A stretch of 13,566 nucleotides of DNA from Bryobacteraceae bacterium. GTDB lineage: Bacteria; Acidobacteriota; Terriglobia; Bryobacterales; Bryobacteraceae. This document shows, piece after piece, positions 7,701 to 13,566 of the stretch. The DNA is taken from the NCBI GenBank assembly GCA_025350445.1, contig JANXXV010000180.1, positions 1 through 13,566 on the forward strand. The letters run 5' to 3'. The notes beneath the pieces are model-generated. The model did not search any database. It was not told the DNA's origin and was given only the letters and a program-made list of their open reading frames with translations. A program made the translations under genes and the position numbers. Numbering within the stretch: position 1 is the first letter of the stretch; each line of letters begins with the position of its first letter.

Positions 7701-8681
7701 TTATTGTGGATCGGACGCGGTTCCCGGTTTGCAAGGTGGGGAGTATCGTAAGAACGCCGAAAGGTTCCCGAGTGTTTTTAAAACCGTCAAACTGCCTCCG
7801 TCTCCTGCATCGGATCGCATACGGGCGTTGAGCGAGTGCCCCCACTGGCGGACTGATACAAGGTAGCTACGTTCTGGGCGCTCGATTCCGCCTGCATCGA
7901 ATCCGCAAGCATCCAGGTTATTCAGACACGCTTCAAATACATCCCGGTGATCGTCATCCTCAATAGGGATGGAAATGCTTGTGTTCCACGAGTCTCCTCC
8001 GTTCTGGGTGCGGTGCCGGTACAGTTCACCCCGTGTGCCATCCGTGAAACCAAACTGAATCCAATCCGGGAGCGAAGACCAGAGAATCGTCTCCGTTTCT
8101 TGTGGCCTGGAATACCGCACAAGAGACTCCTGCGGATCAACCTCAATCAATGCGCGTGCAGGTGCGATGCACTCTTCACCCGTTTCTAGGTTTTGCAGGA
8201 TTGCACACTCTTCGTTCTGTTCCAGAAGGCGTAAGCGGAGGGGTCTGTTCCCTGGGTGAACCGTTTTGTCTGTGAGCTCAATCGTCCACGAGGTTAGATC
8301 ATTATGCTGGTAGAGATCGATACTGAAAGCGTAATCGGCACTTTCCGCCGTGAAGCCCGGAACAGCGCGCCCTATCAACGGTTCAGGAGATCTTGGGAGC
8401 CGGCCTTGCTCCGTGCGGCTTTCATAAAACGATAATATCTCGCCCGATGTAGCTCGGCTGCTTAGAATCTCACTCAACACGAGAATGCAGCCACCACCCC
8501 GCATATCCACCGATTCCCGGAGAGTGCTGCCCGTGGGCGCCACGTACCAATCCGGCAAAGGCGGCGGGGTTCGTTGTCCAGCGAATCGCCGCGGGAATGC
8601 GACATCGCCGTTCCCCAGCCGGCACTCATCTGTTTCAATATTCAGATTTCCGGACCCGCCATGAACGTAAATCATTCCCAT
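7701..8681 (-). CDS. Hypothetical protein with two LPDW-type segments
   Basis: A 326-residue protein that I do not recognise. The longest open frame reaches 8810, but its first 43 codons overlap the upstream membrane-protein gene. ATG 8681 lies 17 bases after that gene's stop and begins a more protein-like sequence (MGMIYVHGGSGNLNIETDEC), so I choose it. Only a weak GAG precedes it; a stronger GAGGAG is about 13 bases away. There is no signal peptide or membrane helix, so it is probably cytoplasmic. Residues 42-94 (PLPDWYVAPTGSTL, then SSRATSGEILSFYESRTEQG) and 203-261 (SLPDWIQFGFTDGT, then HRDVFEACLNNLDACGF) share an order of elements: an LPDW start, a beta-rich part, then a helix ending in a glycine. 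The last 40 residues are low in predicted structure. It is likely co-transcribed with the upstream gene. Existence as a gene is likely; function unknown. Confidence 0.65.
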   Translation of the reverse strand: MGMIYVHGGSGNLNIETDECRLGNGDVAFPRRFAGQRTPPPLPDWYVAPTGSTLRESVDMRGGGCILVLSEILSSRATSGEILSFYESRTEQGRLPRSPEPLIGRAVPGFTAESADYAFSIDLYQHNDLTSWTIELTDKTVHPGNRPLRLRLLEQNEECAILQNLETGEECIAPARALIEVDPQESLVRYSRPQETETILWSSLPDWIQFGFTDGTRGELYRHRTQNGGDSWNTSISIPIEDDDHRDVFEACLNNLDACGFDAGGIERPERSYLVSVRQWGHSLNARMRSDAGDGGSLTVLKTLGNLSAFLRYSPPCKPGTASDPQ

Positions 8682-8698
8682 CAAAAATCTCAGACTCC

Positions 8699-9154
8699 TC
8701 ACCCTATTTTGGGGGTACGCCGCCGAAAAGCGTATGCGAGTAATGATCCAAAGGCGAAGCAAAAGACAGGACCGTAGTCGAAGATGGTTATCGGCGAGTC
8801 GCCGGTCCACGGGTTGTTCCGGCTATACAATTGGGGCCAGACCAAGATCATGCCAAGGAGTCCGAAGACGGCCATGGCCCACCCAATGTTGCGGGCTGGA
8901 TTATCTGAATCCGCGCCGACAGTGGTGACTTTCGACTCCTGTGGCCCCGCTGGCTTTCGCACAAAGAGAATCCGGCAGGCGGCATAGAAACCATACCCAA
9001 AGGACGCCGAAAGAAAGACGAACGGAAGATATTGGTCCGGCCTGATTCGATCGAAGGTAACTCCTTCCTGAACAATCTTAGCCACGGGGATGGCCAGCAT
9101 CACTAAAAAGAGTCCACAGAACAGAAACAACAGTACAGCGGCGAAGCGGCGCAT
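8699..9154 (-). CDS. Small four-helix membrane protein, unknown function
   Basis: A 151-residue protein with four hydrophobic segments: residues about 4-26 (FAAVLLFLFCGLFLVMLAIP), 43-64 (LPFVFLSASFGYGFYAACRI), 91-110 (IGWAMAVFGLLGMILVWPQ) and 124-144 (ITIFDYGPVFCFAFGSLLAY). A charged loop between the second and third segments carries PAGPQESKV, and the C-terminus is basic (RRRTPKIG). It is presumably an inner-membrane protein with both ends in the cytoplasm by the positive-inside rule. I do not recognise the family. ATG 9154 lacks a clear ribosome-binding site. The stop is 17 bases before the next gene on the same strand, which suggests a two-gene operon. Confidence 0.72.
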   Translation of the reverse strand: MRRFAAVLLFLFCGLFLVMLAIPVAKIVQEGVTFDRIRPDQYLPFVFLSASFGYGFYAACRILFVRKPAGPQESKVTTVGADSDNPARNIGWAMAVFGLLGMILVWPQLYSRNNPWTGDSPITIFDYGPVFCFAFGSLLAYAFRRRTPKIG

Positions 9155-9212
9155 TCACTGGAACAGATCGGTTGTTTTGGGAATGCTCTGTATACCGAAT
9201 CGAATGGCGACC

Positions 9213-9417
9213 TCAGTGGTTCCGGTCCGTCACATCGGCCAATGCCCGGCGTGCCTCGGCGAGTCTGTTAAAACACAACTCTCGAGCGCACAATGTCGCC
9301 AATTGTGCTGCCGTATTCGAGCACCTCATCGTAGGCCGTGCGTAAATGTTCGTGCCGGTGCCAGTTCTCGAAATAAGGTTTCCTTTTGCGGCAAGTTCCA
9401 AATGTCCCGGCGTTCCC
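9213..9417 (-). other. Spacer with a possible frameshifted small coding remnant
   Basis: Directly after comM, in the same frame as its stop, the minus strand reads RHEHLRTAYDEVLEYGSTIG then DIVRSRVVF and stops at 9268. Removing one base from the T run at 9270-9273 would join this to NRLAEARRALADVTDRNH ending at 9213. The combined peptide is coherent and helix-like, but it has no start codon of its own. It may be a worn-out gene tail or chance; the spacer otherwise looks empty. Confidence 0.2.
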
Positions 9418-10938
9418 TTACGTCCAGTAACTGCGGTCCAGACTCCGGTACTGCACCGCTTCCGCCAGGTGCTTGCCACTGACGCCGGGCGAGGCCGACA
9501 GATCGGCAATCGTGCGCGCTACTTTTAAGATCCGGTCGTGCGCGCGTGCCGACAGGCTCATCCGGCGCACTGCCATCTCCAGCGTCCGTTCCCCAGTGTC
9601 GTCTAGCGCGCACAAGGTCCGCAGTTGCTGTGGTGGAATCTCGGAATTGTAGAAGCCGCGTGTGTGCTGAATCGCCCGCGCCTTCAGGATTCGCTCCCGC
9701 ATTTGGTCGGAAGTCACGCCGTTGTCGTTCGACCGCAGCTCTTTGTAGGCCACCGCCGGTACTTCAATATGCAGGTCGATTCGATCCAGCAATGGGCCGC
9801 TTACTTTTCCCAGATAGCGCTGGATAATTGCCGGTGTGCAGCGGCACTCACGCGTTGAATCGCCATAAAACCCGCACGGACAGGGGTTCATGGCTGCCAC
9901 CAGCATGAACGCGGCGGGGAAACAGAGCGTCATGTTCGCCCGCGCCAGTGTCACCGCCCGCTCTTCCAGCGGCTGGCGCAACTGCTCCAGTACGTTCCGG
10001 GGAAACTCGGGCAGTTCGTCCAGGAAGAGTACTCCGTTGTGTGCGAGACTTACCTCGCCGGGCTTCGGCGTCCCAGAGCCGCCGCCGATCAGGCCCGCGT
10101 CGGATACGGAGTGATGCGGCGAGCGGAACGGCCGGTCGTAGAGTAAACCCACGCCCCGCGGCAGGATGCCCGCTACGCTATGCACCTGCGTAGTCTGCAA
10201 TGCTTCCTGAAAAGTCAGCGGTGGAAGGATGCCCGCGAAGCGCTTGGCGAGCATCGTCTTTCCCGATCCAGGCGGACCCACCATCAGCACATTGTGTCCG
10301 CCCGCCGCAGCCACCTCCAGCGCGCGCTTCGCGGTGGTCTGCCCCTTCACGTCGCGGAAATCCGGCGCCGAAGAAGCTGCGGCAACCTGATCGATCCGGG
10401 CTGCGCTCGCGGCGGTGAACCGGTCCGGCTCTTTCATCAACGCGACTACCTCGGATAGGTGCTTCAGCCCGAAAACATTCACACCCTCCGCCACAGCTGC
10501 TTCGGCGGCATTCTCGGCGGGCACTATCAGGTTGGCGATACCCTGGCTGCGCGCGCAAACCGCCACCGAAAGCGATCCGCGAATCGGCCGCAGCGATCCA
10601 TCGAGCGAAAGTTCTCCAACAAATAGGAACCGGTCCGAGGCTCCCACCGTCCCCATCGCGCCCAGGAGACCCATCGCCATGGGCAGATCGAAGCCGGCTC
10701 CTTCTTTGCGTACGTTGGCCGGCGCGAGGTTGATGGTGACGCCTTTGTTGGGAAATCCAAAGCCGGAATTCAGCAGCGCGGATTTGATTCGCTCGCGGCT
10801 TTCCCGCACTGCTGTGTCCGGCATTCCAACGGTAATGAAATCCCGCGGCGACGAAGAGGGATACATATCCACTTCCACGTCGATCAAGTGAGCGTCGATG
10901 CCGTAAACGGCCGCACTGCGGGTCCGGTAGAGTGCCAA
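9418..10938 (-). CDS. comM: ComM/YifB family Mg-chelatase-like AAA+ ATPase
   Basis: A 506-residue protein, the usual length for the YifB/ComM family. The N-terminal third is the S5/Lon-protease-like domain (TVGMPDTAVRESRERIKSAL at 37-56, NLAPANVRKEGAGFDLPMAM at 70-89). The central AAA+ domain has Walker A GPPGSGKT at 221-228, Walker B VLFLDE at 303-308, and PFRSPHHSVSDAGLIGGG at 270-287. A four-cysteine cluster (C353, C355, C365, C367) suggests a metal site, and RYLGKVSGPLLDRID at 374-388 carries the conserved arginines. The C-terminal Mg_chelatase_C domain ends RSLDRSYW. ComM of Vibrio is a hexameric helicase that promotes branch migration during natural transformation; that role is transferred from the family. 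The start is TTG 10938: an in-frame stop lies just upstream, and the next residues match the family's N-terminus. No clear ribosome-binding site. It follows the beta-domain gene by 50 bases, so it is possibly co-transcribed. Confidence 0.95.
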   Translation of the reverse strand: MALYRTRSAAVYGIDAHLIDVEVDMYPSSSPRDFITVGMPDTAVRESRERIKSALLNSGFGFPNKGVTINLAPANVRKEGAGFDLPMAMGLLGAMGTVGASDRFLFVGELSLDGSLRPIRGSLSVAVCARSQGIANLIVPAENAAEAAVAEGVNVFGLKHLSEVVALMKEPDRFTAASAARIDQVAAASSAPDFRDVKGQTTAKRALEVAAAGGHNVLMVGPPGSGKTMLAKRFAGILPPLTFQEALQTTQVHSVAGILPRGVGLLYDRPFRSPHHSVSDAGLIGGGSGTPKPGEVSLAHNGVLFLDELPEFPRNVLEQLRQPLEERAVTLARANMTLCFPAAFMLVAAMNPCPCGFYGDSTRECRCTPAIIQRYLGKVSGPLLDRIDLHIEVPAVAYKELRSNDNGVTSDQMRERILKARAIQHTRGFYNSEIPPQQLRTLCALDDTGERTLEMAVRRMSLSARAHDRILKVARTIADLSASPGVSGKHLAEAVQYRSLDRSYWT

Positions 10939-10988
10939 GTAGTAAAGTGGACGCGGCGGCGAAGGTTCTCAGAAAATCCGAACGCCAC

Positions 10989-11840
10989 TCATTCCACGCG
11001 AAAAACGTGCGCGCTCTGAAACCTCTGGCTTCCGATCGGATCGCTGAGAACGACGATTAGCGTATAGTCTCCGGACGTGATGTTCTTGTCGAGATTCACG
11101 CTGAACTCGCCCGGGATGAAGGTCCGCGGGTAGAACGACTCATTCTTGTCTTGCGCCGCATCCGGATTCGAAAAAAGCACCTTCGCCGCCGCGTCCAGCA
11201 ACGTGAGGCCATATTTCACTTCATACCGGTTGTTCGGACCGAACTTGTAGCCAGTGATATCGAATCGTGCCCAGACCGCATCACCAGGCCGGAAGGCGCC
11301 TCCCGCCGGAAGACGGTCCTTATCGCTCTCGGATCGAAGAAAGCGGAAATTCTGAATCGTCAGCGCGCTTCCCGGTGCAACGCCGGAAGCTTCCACTTGG
11401 AATGGCACGTCTATGGTTTGCTTAGATCCGTTGATCTTGTCATCCAGGTGGACTTGAATGTTGTATGTGCCAGCCGCCGGCGTCACCGGAAGTTGAATCT
11501 GAAACCGTACCTTCGGCATCCACTGCTTACCCTGTTTTTTGTCTTCGGGCGCAAGTTCGGCTTCAATCTTGCCGGTCTTCACCGGTCCCAACGGCAGCTT
11601 CGCCGGGTCGGTAGCCGCAATCTCATAACCGAGTTGAATGTGATCGTCTTCGGTTGGCTGAAAACCGGATATTTGAAAGCTGAGAAAGACCGTTTCAGAC
11701 GCGCGGAACGCCTGTCCCGCCGGGATTGGCGGGCCGTCTTCATAGTCGTGTAACTGAATGCCGACGGCCGCCAGATCGGCGCCCCACGCCGGAATGGCGA
11801 TGGCCAGCGCGAAGAGAATGGGAAGCAGCATTTGTCGCAC
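10989..11840 (-). CDS. Secreted protein with two tandem beta-sandwich-like domains
   Basis: About 283 residues starting at GTG 11840, which gives a signal peptide with a basic residue (MRQMLLPILFALAIAIPAWG). ATG 11831 is the alternative start and would remove that arginine. The open frame extends further upstream to 12215, but there it lies antiparallel-free over the lipoprotein gene in another frame and reads as low-complexity Arg/Ser, so I reject it. The mature protein consists of two similar halves: residues 26-150 and 160-283. Compare PIPAGQAFRASETVFLSFQI with RLPAGGAFRPGDAVWARFDI, and GTYNIQVHLDDKI with GDYTLIVVLSDPI; both halves end in FQVE or FRVE. This suggests an immunoglobulin-like beta-sandwich repeated twice, acting in the periplasm or at the surface, perhaps by binding. 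I recognise no enzyme motif and no named family. It starts 35 bases after the lipoprotein stop, so a shared transcript is likely. Confidence 0.75.
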   Translation of the reverse strand: MRQMLLPILFALAIAIPAWGADLAAVGIQLHDYEDGPPIPAGQAFRASETVFLSFQISGFQPTEDDHIQLGYEIAATDPAKLPLGPVKTGKIEAELAPEDKKQGKQWMPKVRFQIQLPVTPAAGTYNIQVHLDDKINGSKQTIDVPFQVEASGVAPGSALTIQNFRFLRSESDKDRLPAGGAFRPGDAVWARFDITGYKFGPNNRYEVKYGLTLLDAAAKVLFSNPDAAQDKNESFYPRTFIPGEFSVNLDKNITSGDYTLIVVLSDPIGSQRFQSAHVFRVE

Positions 11841-11875
11841 GCGGGTATTGGAGGCGGGCAAGCAGCCCGCTGCTT

Positions 11876-12403
11876 CTATTCTAATTGCAGCGGAATCTCG
11901 ATCAGCGCTTTTTTCTCGGAACCGATTTCGCCGCCATCGTTGACTTGCAGCTTGTATGCGCCCAAGGGAACGTCGAAGACTACGATTCCCTCCTCGGTCT
12001 GGACGGGCGCAAGATTGCGCAGAACGCCCAACCATTTCGGTACCGATTCGACACCCTCGGTCATTTCCTGGAAACCGCGTCCCGCGGCGTTGAGCAGCGC
12101 CATCTCCGGAATAGCGGAAGTTTGCCCGCCGCCGTTGGTGATGGTGAGCTTCACCAGCAGAAATCGGTTCTTCGGGATCCGCGCCGACGGTCCTCCGCCC
12201 AATTGACTTTTCCAATTCGTTTCCAGCACATTGTAGGTAAGCGTTCCCAGTTGCACACCTTGCCCCATTTGATACGTCACACCGGATATGCTCTCTTTAG
12301 GAGTCTGGACGGAAGCATTGCTACAGCCGGACAACAGTAGAGCCGGGAACAAAAGGGCAACCAGGCCCGGAAATCGACGGGAACAGATGGGTTTTACAGT
12401 CAT
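11876..12403 (-). CDS. DUF4352-like lipoprotein
   Basis: A 175-residue predicted lipoprotein: MTVKPICSRR, a hydrophobic run, then lipobox LLSGC with the modified cysteine at residue 27. After the lipobox the sequence resembles the DUF4352 beta-sandwich: VQLGTLTYNVLETNW, RFLLVKLTITNGGGQTS, then QTEEGIVVFDVPLGAYKLQV, a pattern typical of these extracytoplasmic domains (a conserved strand for ordinary function, then a domain-closing VVFDVP). The role is unknown; members are usually cell-envelope anchored. The open frame runs on to 12646, but that extension lies over the oppositely oriented methyltransferase, whereas ATG 12403 places the signal peptide correctly. No ribosome-binding site is obvious. 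It is first in a minus-strand run with the beta-domain gene and comM. Only 24 bases separate its start codon from that of the divergent methyltransferase, so the two control regions must overlap coding sequence. Confidence 0.8.
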   Translation of the reverse strand: MTVKPICSRRFPGLVALLFPALLLSGCSNASVQTPKESISGVTYQMGQGVQLGTLTYNVLETNWKSQLGGGPSARIPKNRFLLVKLTITNGGGQTSAIPEMALLNAAGRGFQEMTEGVESVPKWLGVLRNLAPVQTEEGIVVFDVPLGAYKLQVNDGGEIGSEKKALIEIPLQLE

Positions 12404-12421
12404 TGCTTGACCAACTGTAAT
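12393..12421 (+). promoter_or_regulatory. Promoter match predicting a leaderless methyltransferase mRNA
   Basis: TTTACA (12393-12398) and TGTAAT (12416-12421) are 17 bases apart; each matches the sigma-70 consensus at five of six bases. A start site 7 bases after the -10 box would fall at about 12428, the A of the methyltransferase ATG, so the mRNA would have no leader. The spacer contains the lipoprotein start codon (12401-12403) on the other strand. For the lipoprotein, CATAAT on the minus strand (12430 down to 12425) is a possible -10 box, but its -35 region is poor. Confidence 0.4.
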
Positions 12422-12427
12422 CGGATT

Positions 12428-13126
12428 ATGACAAATAGGCAAGTAACCAAACGAGTTCGAAACGGCATCGCGGTACTGGCGATGCTTTCCTACCATGGCA
12501 TCGGCGCGTTCGCCCAGGAAGAGCATCCCATTACCGGGCGGCGTATTGCTCCCGTCATGGGCGTCAGCGGCGCTGAATGGCTGGAGAGATCGCAGCGCGA
12601 CGTCGAGGAGATGCCCGAAACAGCCTTGAACGCGATCGGCATTCAAAAAGGCATGACGGTTGCCGACGTGGGTGCGGGAGTTGGCTATTTCAGTATCCGG
12701 ATTGCAAACCGCGTTGGTCCGGGCGGGAAAGTGTACGCCAACGACGTCCAGCCGGAAATGCTCGCGATGCTGAAGCAGCGGGCGGCCCAGGCCAAGGTGA
12801 CCAACATCATACCTGTTCTCGGCACCGAGTCGGACCCGAAGTTGCCGCCCAAATCAATGGATTTAATTTTACTGGTCGACGTGTATCACGAATTTTCACA
12901 GCCGCAAGTAATGCTGCAGAAGCTACGACTGGCCTTGAAGGATGACGGACGTCTGGTACTTCTGGAATTCCGCAAGGAAGACCCGCGAATCCCGATACGA
13001 ACGGAACATAAGATGAGCGTGGAAGAAGTGAAGGCGGAAGTAAGCCCGGAAGGTTTCCGCCTGGATAAAGTGTTGAAGGATTTACCCCGGCAACATATTC
13101 TCATCTTTCGCAAGAACACAATGTAG
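12428..13126 (+). CDS. Exported class I SAM-dependent methyltransferase
   Basis: A 232-residue protein from ATG 12428. The TTG at 12407 also opens the frame, but the ATG gives a better signal peptide: RQVTKRVRNG, a hydrophobic core and AFA|Q, with cleavage after about residue 29. The mature part has a class I methyltransferase fold: motif I VADVGAGVGYFSI at 78-90, an acidic residue after the second strand in KVYANDVQPEML at 101-112, MDLILLVDVYHEFSQP at 144-159 and LKDDGRLVLLEFRKEDP at 170-186. Near the end DLPRQHILIFRK closes the fold. The HPITGRRIAPVMG segment after the signal resembles a family of exported methyltransferases that I know from Acidobacteria and Planctomycetes. Substrate unknown; a methyltransferase outside the cytoplasm would lack SAM unless it is membrane-tethered facing inward or acts before export, so the signal may instead be an anchor. 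Fold call firm, location inferred. Confidence 0.85.
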   Translation: MTNRQVTKRVRNGIAVLAMLSYHGIGAFAQEEHPITGRRIAPVMGVSGAEWLERSQRDVEEMPETALNAIGIQKGMTVADVGAGVGYFSIRIANRVGPGGKVYANDVQPEMLAMLKQRAAQAKVTNIIPVLGTESDPKLPPKSMDLILLVDVYHEFSQPQVMLQKLRLALKDDGRLVLLEFRKEDPRIPIRTEHKMSVEEVKAEVSPEGFRLDKVLKDLPRQHILIFRKNTM

Positions 13127-13185
13127 TGCAGTGTTCAAGAAATAGCTGGAAAGGCCAAGTTGTATCTCACCCGAGGGGTTCATCT

Positions 13186-13276
13186 CAAAATCCGCGTTTA
13201 TCGGCGTCCATCGGCGGCCAATAATTATGCGCCGCCCGGTATTAGCTCCCGATTGACGCCGGTTAACGCAGATTTT
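13186..13276. repeat. Imperfect inverted repeat of the GCGT..ATCGGCGTCCATCGGC type
   Basis: The left arm starts at 13186 with CAAAATCCGCGTTTATCGGC and continues GTCCATCGG. The right arm, read on the minus strand from 13276, starts CAAAATCTGCGTTAACCGGC and continues GTCAATCGG. The arms match at roughly three of four positions over about 38 bases with a loop of about 15, so the region could form a long hairpin. The phrase ATCGGCGTCCATCGGCGG is a widespread intergenic repeat in Acidobacteria, Planctomycetes and Verrucomicrobia that I recall but cannot name. It lies between the 3' ends of two convergent genes, where it could help end transcription, though no T-tract follows. Short open frames across it are not real genes. 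Confidence 0.65.
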
Positions 13277-13398
13277 GCGCGGAACCGCAGTATTCAATCT
13301 ATCCAGCGGGGAAGCTTTGGGAAGCTCATGGCAGGTAAGGAACGCGATAAGTTCCTTGGGAGCTAATTCGCAGACACTACGGTAGCTAAACCAAATAG

Positions 13399-13566
13399 TT
13401 AAACCAACTTACGGATTGCCTCAAACTCAGTCAGGAAGTCCGCCACCATTTTGGGAGCCCGGTCGGCCAATCCGAGATTAACAAGAGCAGCGTGGATGGA
13501 AGGGACGGCGTGGCCTTTGCGCGGCAAACCAATCGTGATGTCGAGCTCTTTTACTGTTGCGTCGGC
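13399..13566 (-). CDS. C-terminal end of an unidentified protein, 5' end outside window
   Basis: On the minus strand a frame is open from the right edge of the window to a TAA at 13401-13399, giving 55 codons. It reads ADATVKELDITIGLPRKGHA, continues VPSIHAALVNLGLADRAPKM, then VADFLTEFEAIRKLV. The sequence is well-behaved, with alternating hydrophobic helix residues and a KMVADFLTEF amphipathic end, and no internal stop. There is an ATG inside (KM), but nothing marks it as a start, so this is best read as the tail of a longer gene. I do not recognise the family. It converges on the methyltransferase gene across the inverted repeat. Confidence 0.5.
   Translation of the reverse strand, partial: ADATVKELDITIGLPRKGHAVPSIHAALVNLGLADRAPKMVADFLTEFEAIRKLV

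Noticed and set aside
8682..8810. N-terminal extension (43 codons) of the 326-residue hypothetical protein.
   Set aside because: It overlaps the membrane-protein gene, is Arg/Leu-rich, and a better start lies 17 bases after that gene's stop.
10415..10891. A 158-codon plus-strand open frame inside comM.
   Set aside because: It is antisense to a confidently identified gene and has no recognisable motif.
11841..12215. N-terminal extension of the two-domain secreted protein (about 125 codons).
   Set aside because: It overlaps the lipoprotein gene in another frame, is Arg/Ser-rich and unstructured, and would bury the signal peptide in mid-protein.
12404..12646. N-terminal extension (81 codons) of the lipoprotein.
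   Set aside because: It runs antisense over the methyltransferase, and the lipobox fits only with a start at 12403.
1..13566. CRISPR array, tRNA or rRNA.
   Set aside because: I saw no regularly spaced direct repeats, no cloverleaf-like sequence with a T-loop motif, and no rRNA-like conserved stretch.

Overview
The window looks like a chromosomal segment of an acidobacterium, most likely of the Solibacter/Bryobacter type. The evidence is a long outer-membrane receptor with an N-terminal carboxypeptidase-regulatory-like domain and TonB plug (a family greatly expanded in those bacteria), GC-rich genes with TTG starts and often no clear Shine-Dalgarno sequence, and an exported SAM methyltransferase of a kind I associate with Acidobacteria. 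This is inferred from protein resemblance alone; there is no rRNA or marker gene to settle it.

Bases 1-2852 are an accessory patch. An AIPR-family (abortive infection/phage resistance) gene enters from the left edge without its 5' end and stops at 1548. After it come two broken genes in the same orientation. The first is a phage terminase large-subunit remnant read in three frames (about 1679-2140). It runs directly into the C-terminal part of a SNF2-family helicase (about 2141-2791) that lacks its N-terminal half. This resembles the worn edge of a defence or prophage island.

Bases 2853-7429 hold two divergent genes around a 422-base spacer: a 1102-residue TonB-dependent receptor on the minus strand and a secreted ThuA-like protein on the plus strand, which has a recognisable promoter.

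Bases 7701-9154 hold a minus-strand pair: a four-helix membrane protein followed 17 bases later by a 326-residue protein of unknown function. The start of the latter is moved inward because the longest open frame overlaps the membrane-protein gene.

Bases 9418-12403 hold a minus-strand run: a DUF4352-like lipoprotein, a secreted protein made of two tandem copies of one beta-rich domain, and comM (YifB/Mg-chelatase-like AAA+ ATPase, a branch-migration helicase of natural transformation). Facing this run, only 24 bases from the lipoprotein start codon, is the exported SAM methyltransferase (12428-13126). Its best promoter match spans the lipoprotein start codon and predicts a leaderless mRNA.

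The right end (13127-13566) has a large imperfect inverted repeat made of a widespread intergenic motif, then the C-terminal 55 codons of a minus-strand gene that enters from outside the window.

No tRNA, rRNA, CRISPR array, intact insertion sequence or intact new defence system is visible. The most notable points are the island remnant at the left, the overlapping divergent promoter region near 12400, and the duplicated-domain secreted protein.
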